64,000 nucleotides of DNA from Stutzerimonas kunmingensis (lineage in GTDB: Bacteria > Pseudomonadota > Gammaproteobacteria > Pseudomonadales > Pseudomonadaceae): positions 110,392-174,391 of the forward strand of contig NZ_JACXXG010000007.1 in assembly GCF_014764705.1 (NCBI RefSeq), written 5' to 3'. How positions within the stretch are numbered: position 1 is the stretch's first letter; every line of letters begins with the position of its first letter. A program made the position numbers and the translations under genes. Shown piece by piece: positions 60,507-64,000 of this stretch. The notes under the pieces were generated by a model. The model was not told the origin of the DNA and did not search any database. It saw nothing but the letters and a program-made list of their open reading frames with translations.

Positions 60507-60552
60507 GTTGCAGCAGCAAACAGCCGGAAACAGCCGCACGTAATGCCGGAAC

Positions 60553-60578
60553 GAAAAACGCCCGGCCGAAGCCGGGCG
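60553..60578 (-). terminator. Terminator of clpA
   Basis: On the minus strand an 8-bp stem CGCCCGGC / GCCGGGCG with a UUCG tetraloop, followed by TTTTT, 17 bp after the clpA stop. It faces the infA terminator, so the convergent genes are insulated on both sides. Confidence 0.9.
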
Positions 60579-60595
60579 CTCGATACCACCTAGGG

Positions 60596-62866
60596 TCAGG
60601 CCAGCTCTGCAGTGGTCTCGAATTCGAAGAACGGCTCGCCGCCCCGAATATCGATGTGAACCACGCCACCATGTTCGGCCAGCTCACCGAACAGGATCTC
60701 CTCGGCCAACGGCCTCTTGATCTTGTCCTGAATAAGCCGTGCCATCGGCCGCGCCCCCATCTGCGCATCGTAGCCATGCTCCGCCAGCCAGCTGCGCGCA
60801 GCATCTGACACCTCCAACGTCACATGCTTGTCTTCGAGCTGCGCCTGCAGCTCGATCAAGAACTTGTCGACGATGCTCTTGATGACTTCGTGACTCAGAC
60901 GGCCGAACTGGATAATGGTATCCAGACGATTGCGAAACTCTGGCGTAAAGCTCTTCTTGATGACCTCCATCGCGTCAGAGGCATGATCCTGCAAGGTAAA
61001 ACCGATAGAAGCCCGCGCCGCGGTCTCCGCACCAGCATTGGTGGTCATGATGATGATCACGTTGCGGAAGTCGGCCTTGCGACCGTTATTGTCCGTGAGC
61101 GTGCCATGATCCATGACCTGCAGCAGCAGGTTGAAGACCTCAGGGTGCGCCTTTTCGATTTCGTCCAGCAACAGCACGCAATGCGGCTGTTTGGTGATGG
61201 CCTCAGTCAACAAGCCACCCTGGTCGAACCCAACGTATCCCGGAGGCGCACCGATCAGACGAGATACAGTGTGACGCTCCATGTACTCGGACATGTCGAA
61301 ACGGATCAGCTCGACGCCCAGCGCTCGAGCCAGCTGGCGTGCAGCCTCTGTCTTACCCACGCCGGTAGGCCCGGCAAAAAGGAACGATCCAACCGGCTTG
61401 TCCGGAGCCTTCAGTCCCGCCCGTGAAAGCTTGATGGCTGTCGCCAGCGAGTCGATCGCATCATCCTGGCCAAAAACCGTGAGTTTCAGATCGCGCTCGA
61501 GGTTACGCAACAGCTCCTTGTCCGAACTGCTGACGTGCTTCGGAGGAATCCGCGCAATCTTTGCCACGATGTCTTCGACCTGTTCGACATCAATGCACTT
61601 GACCCGCTGCTCTTCCGGCTGCAGGCGCTGATAGGCGCCCGCCTCATCGATCACGTCGATGGCCTTGTCAGGCATATGCCGATCATTGATGTAGCGCGAG
61701 GCCAATTCTGCCGCGGCACGAAGCGCCTCATCGCTGTATTCGATGTTGTGATGCTGCTCGAAACGCCCCTTAAGGCCACGCAGAATGCCGATCGTGTCTT
61801 CGACTGAAGGTTCGCTGACATCGACTTTCTGGAAGCGACGCGCGAGGGCGCGATCCTTCTCGAAGATCCCACGGAATTCCTGGAAGGTCGTAGAACCGAT
61901 GCAGCGGATTTCACCGGAAGAAAGCAAGGGCTTGAGCAGGTTCGACGCGTCCATCACGCCGCCAGACGCAGCTCCGGCACCGATGATCGTATGGATCTCA
62001 TCAATAAAAAGAATGGCATGCGGCCGCTTGCGCAACTCTCCGAGCAACGCCTTGAAGCGCTTCTCGAAATCACCTCGATACTTCGTACCCGCCAGCAGCG
62101 CACCCAGATCTAGCGAGTAGACGACGCTATCAGCGAGCAGGTCCGGAACCTGATTATCCACTATGCGTTTTGCCAGGCCTTCAGCAATAGCGGTCTTACC
62201 GACGCCAGCTTCACCTACGAGAAGCGGATTGTTCTTACGCCGACGCGCGAGAATCTGCGCGACACGCTCGACTTCGTTCTCACGCCCAACCAGCGGGTCG
62301 ATCCGTCCTTGGCGCGCCAGCTCGTTCAGATTGCTCGCATAGGCATCCAGAGGATTGCCTGACGCACCCGGCTCGCCACCGTCCTCATCCTGCATCTCCG
62401 CATCGTTCTCCGGGCTACCAGCATTGCCAGGCACCTTTGAAATACCGTGAGCAATGTAGTTGACGACGTCGATACGCGCGACGTTCTGCTGCTTGAGAAG
62501 GAATACGGCCTGGCTCTCCTGCTCGCTGAAAATCGCGACCAGCACGTTTGCCCCGGTCACTTCCCGCTTGCCAGAGCTTTGGACATGGAATACGGCACGC
62601 TGCAGTACGCGCTGAAAGCCAAGCGTAGGCTGGGTTTCGCGCTCCTCATCGTGCTGTGGAATTAGTGGAGTGGTGGAATCAATGAACTCCTGCAGATCAT
62701 GGCGCAGCTTGTCCAGGCTCGCGCCACAGGCCCGCAGCACGGTGGCTGCCGCTTCATTGTCCAGTAGGGCCAACAGGAGGTGTTCAACCGTCATGAATTC
62801 ATGACGTTTGGTACGTGCCTCTTTGAAAGCCAGATTCAGAGTGACTTCGAGCTCACGGTTCAACAT
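60596..62866 (-). CDS. clpA: ClpAP protease ATPase subunit ClpA
   Basis: A 756-residue Hsp100 unfoldase: N-domain ([17 protein letters not shown]) that docks ClpS, then two AAA+ modules with Walker [10 protein letters not shown] and [10 protein letters not shown] and Walker B LFIDEIHT and [11 protein letters not shown]. It unfolds substrates into ClpP. The ATG at 62866 has AGAGGTG upstream; a GTG three codons earlier is in frame. It follows clpS by 29 bp. Confidence 0.96.
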   Translation of the reverse strand: MLNRELEVTLNLAFKEARTKRHEFMTVEHLLLALLDNEAAATVLRACGASLDKLRHDLQEFIDSTTPLIPQHDEERETQPTLGFQRVLQRAVFHVQSSGKREVTGANVLVAIFSEQESQAVFLLKQQNVARIDVVNYIAHGISKVPGNAGSPENDAEMQDEDGGEPGASGNPLDAYASNLNELARQGRIDPLVGRENEVERVAQILARRRKNNPLLVGEAGVGKTAIAEGLAKRIVDNQVPDLLADSVVYSLDLGALLAGTKYRGDFEKRFKALLGELRKRPHAILFIDEIHTIIGAGAASGGVMDASNLLKPLLSSGEIRCIGSTTFQEFRGIFEKDRALARRFQKVDVSEPSVEDTIGILRGLKGRFEQHHNIEYSDEALRAAAELASRYINDRHMPDKAIDVIDEAGAYQRLQPEEQRVKCIDVEQVEDIVAKIARIPPKHVSSSDKELLRNLERDLKLTVFGQDDAIDSLATAIKLSRAGLKAPDKPVGSFLFAGPTGVGKTEAARQLARALGVELIRFDMSEYMERHTVSRLIGAPPGYVGFDQGGLLTEAITKQPHCVLLLDEIEKAHPEVFNLLLQVMDHGTLTDNNGRKADFRNVIIIMTTNAGAETAARASIGFTLQDHASDAMEVIKKSFTPEFRNRLDTIIQFGRLSHEVIKSIVDKFLIELQAQLEDKHVTLEVSDAARSWLAEHGYDAQMGARPMARLIQDKIKRPLAEEILFGELAEHGGVVHIDIRGGEPFFEFETTAELA

Positions 62867-62895
62867 AGCTTTCACCTCTTCTCCAGCAGTCGGAG

Positions 62896-63258
62896 TTAAC
62901 CGTCCTTCTCGATCTCACAGAGCAGCGGGTGCTGGCATTCCCTTGCATATTGATTCACTTGCATCGCTTTGGTTTCGGCTACGTCGCGCGTATAGAGCCC
63001 GCAGACGGCCTGCCCCTCGGTATGGACGGCCAGCATGATTTTGGTGGCCTGCTCCCTGCTGTGATTGAAAATGCCTTCCAGCACCTCGACGACGAAATCC
63101 ATCGGTGTGTAGTCGTCATTGAACATGACAACTTTATACATCGGTGGTGCCTTTAATTCCGGCTTGGCCTCCTGGACAGCGAGACCAGACGCGTCGTCTT
63201 CGTCCCGTTGAGGCCGGTCCTGATTGAATGTTAGTCGAATCTGAGCAAATGCATGCAT
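62896..63258 (-). CDS. clpS: ClpA adaptor ClpS
   Basis: A 120-residue N-degron recognin with [20 protein letters not shown] and [12 protein letters not shown]. It hands proteins with Leu, Phe, Tyr or Trp at the N-terminus to ClpA. The ATG at 63258 ([11 protein letters not shown]) matches P. aeruginosa; the frame upstream lies in the gap shared with cspD. Confidence 0.94.
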   Translation of the reverse strand: MHAFAQIRLTFNQDRPQRDEDDASGLAVQEAKPELKAPPMYKVVMFNDDYTPMDFVVEVLEGIFNHSREQATKIMLAVHTEGQAVCGLYTRDVAETKAMQVNQYARECQHPLLCEIEKDG

Positions 63259-63476
63259 GCGCATAACGGTTCTAGGTCGTGGCGCGGGGGCCAGATAAAT
63301 ATGGACAGCTTCGCAGCCAGCTGACGAGTCGCCTTGACTATCGGCAAAACGGTGATACAAACAGTATGTGCCTACAAGGGCAAACGGGTTGCGCAACATG
63401 AGGCCTCGGGCTGCATAAGCGCGGAATGAAATGGATGTTACTCCAGTAATGGACTCCTTTGCAGAGGGATAACAGC

Positions 63477-63740
63477 ATGCTAAGCGGTAAGGTCAAGTGG
63501 TTCAACAACGCCAAAGGCTACGGGTTCATCGTAGCAGACGGCGGCGATGAGGACCTGTTCGCCCACTACTCGGCCATCCAGATGGAAGGCTATCGAACTC
63601 TGAAAGCTGGGCAAGCGGTCATGTTCAACATCCTGCAGGGTCCGAAAGGCCTTCACGCAACCGACATCAGGCCACAGCAGGCCGTGTCCGAGGCGACGAC
63701 CCCTGCTGCTGCCCAAGGCGTCTCGACGGTAGATGCCTGA
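63477..63740 (+). CDS. cspD: Cold-shock-like protein CspD
   Basis: An 87-residue single cold-shock domain with RNP1 KGYGFIV and RNP2 DLFAHYS, and an Ala/Thr-rich tail. CspD is a stationary-phase inhibitor of DNA replication in E. coli. The ATG at 63477 ([10 protein letters not shown]) has AGAGGGA upstream. It is divergent from clpS, the same pair as in P. aeruginosa and E. coli. An insertion sequence starts 26 bp after its stop, so it has lost or changed its native 3' flank. Confidence 0.94.
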   Translation: MLSGKVKWFNNAKGYGFIVADGGDEDLFAHYSAIQMEGYRTLKAGQAVMFNILQGPKGLHATDIRPQQAVSEATTPAAAQGVSTVDA

Positions 63741-63766
63741 TTTGTCCTGAAACAAAACAAAAAAAA

Positions 63767-64000
63767 GGTTCTTCGCGGAGTCTGGGGGAAGAGCGAGTTG
63801 ACAGTCAGGGAAGCAGGTAAATTGGCAGTCGCCAAACACACCCTTCACCTGTCCCTGCTGTCGCCGTGCATCCTATTGATCTTGCCGCTTTCTGGCCAGG
63901 CTACGACGCCGTTACCTGTCGCCCATCTACCGATAACACCCTCCTCATTGAGCTTGAACCTCAAGCCGGCTCTCTTCCTAAGTGCGGGCGTTGTGGCCAG
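63767..64000 (+). mobile_element. Left end of an ISL3-type insertion sequence (cut by the window edge)
   Basis: The likely terminal inverted repeat begins GGTTCTTCGCGGAGTCTGGG, directly after an A-rich run. About 100 bp further in, the transposase starts. The right end lies outside the window, so the repeat pair and target duplication cannot be checked. Confidence 0.6.
63866..64000 (+). CDS. ISL3-family transposase, N-terminal part
   Basis: Forty-five residues are visible, VHPIDLAAFWPGYDAV, followed by an acidic stretch and the start of a zinc finger (LPKCGRCGQ). This is the N-terminus of ISL3 transposases common in Stutzerimonas and other Pseudomonas. The GTG start has no clear ribosome site, so the exact start is uncertain. 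The gene is truncated only by the window edge. Confidence 0.7.
   Translation, partial: MHPIDLAAFWPGYDAVTCRPSTDNTLLIELEPQAGSLPKCGRCGQ

Noticed and set aside
62811..62818. GTTTGGTA as a further TACCAAGG box
   Set aside because: Only six of eight bases match and it lies within clpA coding sequence.

Overview
The window is chromosomal DNA of a high-GC gammaproteobacterium of the Pseudomonas group, most likely a Stutzerimonas (P. stutzeri-like) strain. The assignment rests on gene order and protein similarity recalled from P. aeruginosa and P. putida, not on a search. Two blocks keep P. aeruginosa order. The first runs nudC-fimL-enoyl-CoA hydratase-ldcA-dnaQ-rnhA-methyltransferase-gloB-mltD-(HDOD gene)-nppA1A2BCD-fabI (about 0.1-21.2 kb). 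The second runs cysG-serS-crcB-rarA-lolA-ftsK-trxB-aat-bpt-infA-clpA-clpS-cspD (49.8-63.7 kb). An ISL3-type insertion sequence begins directly after cspD and runs off the right end.

Between the two conserved blocks lies a roughly 28 kb accessory island (21.2-49.8 kb) for periplasmic, PQQ-dependent alcohol oxidation of the exa/ped type. It holds two quinoprotein alcohol dehydrogenases. One carries the extra aspartate of lanthanide enzymes (pedH, motif WDFD). The other carries the calcium-type motif WDFS (exaA/pedE). Around them lie the cytochrome c550 electron acceptor (exaB), a quinoprotein-associated binding protein, a SoxYZ-like carrier and a zinc metallohydrolase. There is also a pentapeptide-repeat protein, a TonB-dependent receptor, a PedS2/PedR2-type two-component system with a cupredoxin-like protein, the PedABC-type ABC system with its beta-propeller and CXXCW companions, and the response regulator erbR (agmR). 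Two chemoreceptor genes are present: an intact soluble PAS-PAS receptor and a membrane receptor broken by a frameshift and a nonsense codon. No pqq biosynthesis genes and no aldehyde dehydrogenase are in the window.

Two recurring, unannotated DNA elements appear to wire the island together. The first is an asymmetric box, TACCAAGG with a preferred right flank, found in front of pedH and its divergent neighbour, exaA/exaB, the cupredoxin operon, the broken chemoreceptor (two tandem copies) and the pedABC operon, with a one-mismatch copy before the CXXCW/erbR pair. The second is a palindrome, GGGAA-N3-TTCCC, found once before pedH, once between exaB and exaA, and twice (22 bp apart) before the TonB receptor. 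They look like binding sites of two regulators, plausibly ErbR and PedR2, and they tie the TonB receptor and chemoreceptor to the alcohol/lanthanide regulon.

In the flanking blocks, many genes are packed with overlapping stops and starts. The left part carries NAD cap/nucleotide turnover, twitching-motility control (FimL), lysine decarboxylation, replication proofreading and RNA-hybrid removal, murein hydrolysis and a peptide/nucleoside-antibiotic importer. The right part carries siroheme synthesis, serine tRNA charging, fluoride export, chromosome segregation, thioredoxin reduction and a compact N-degron module (Aat, Bpt, ClpS, ClpA).
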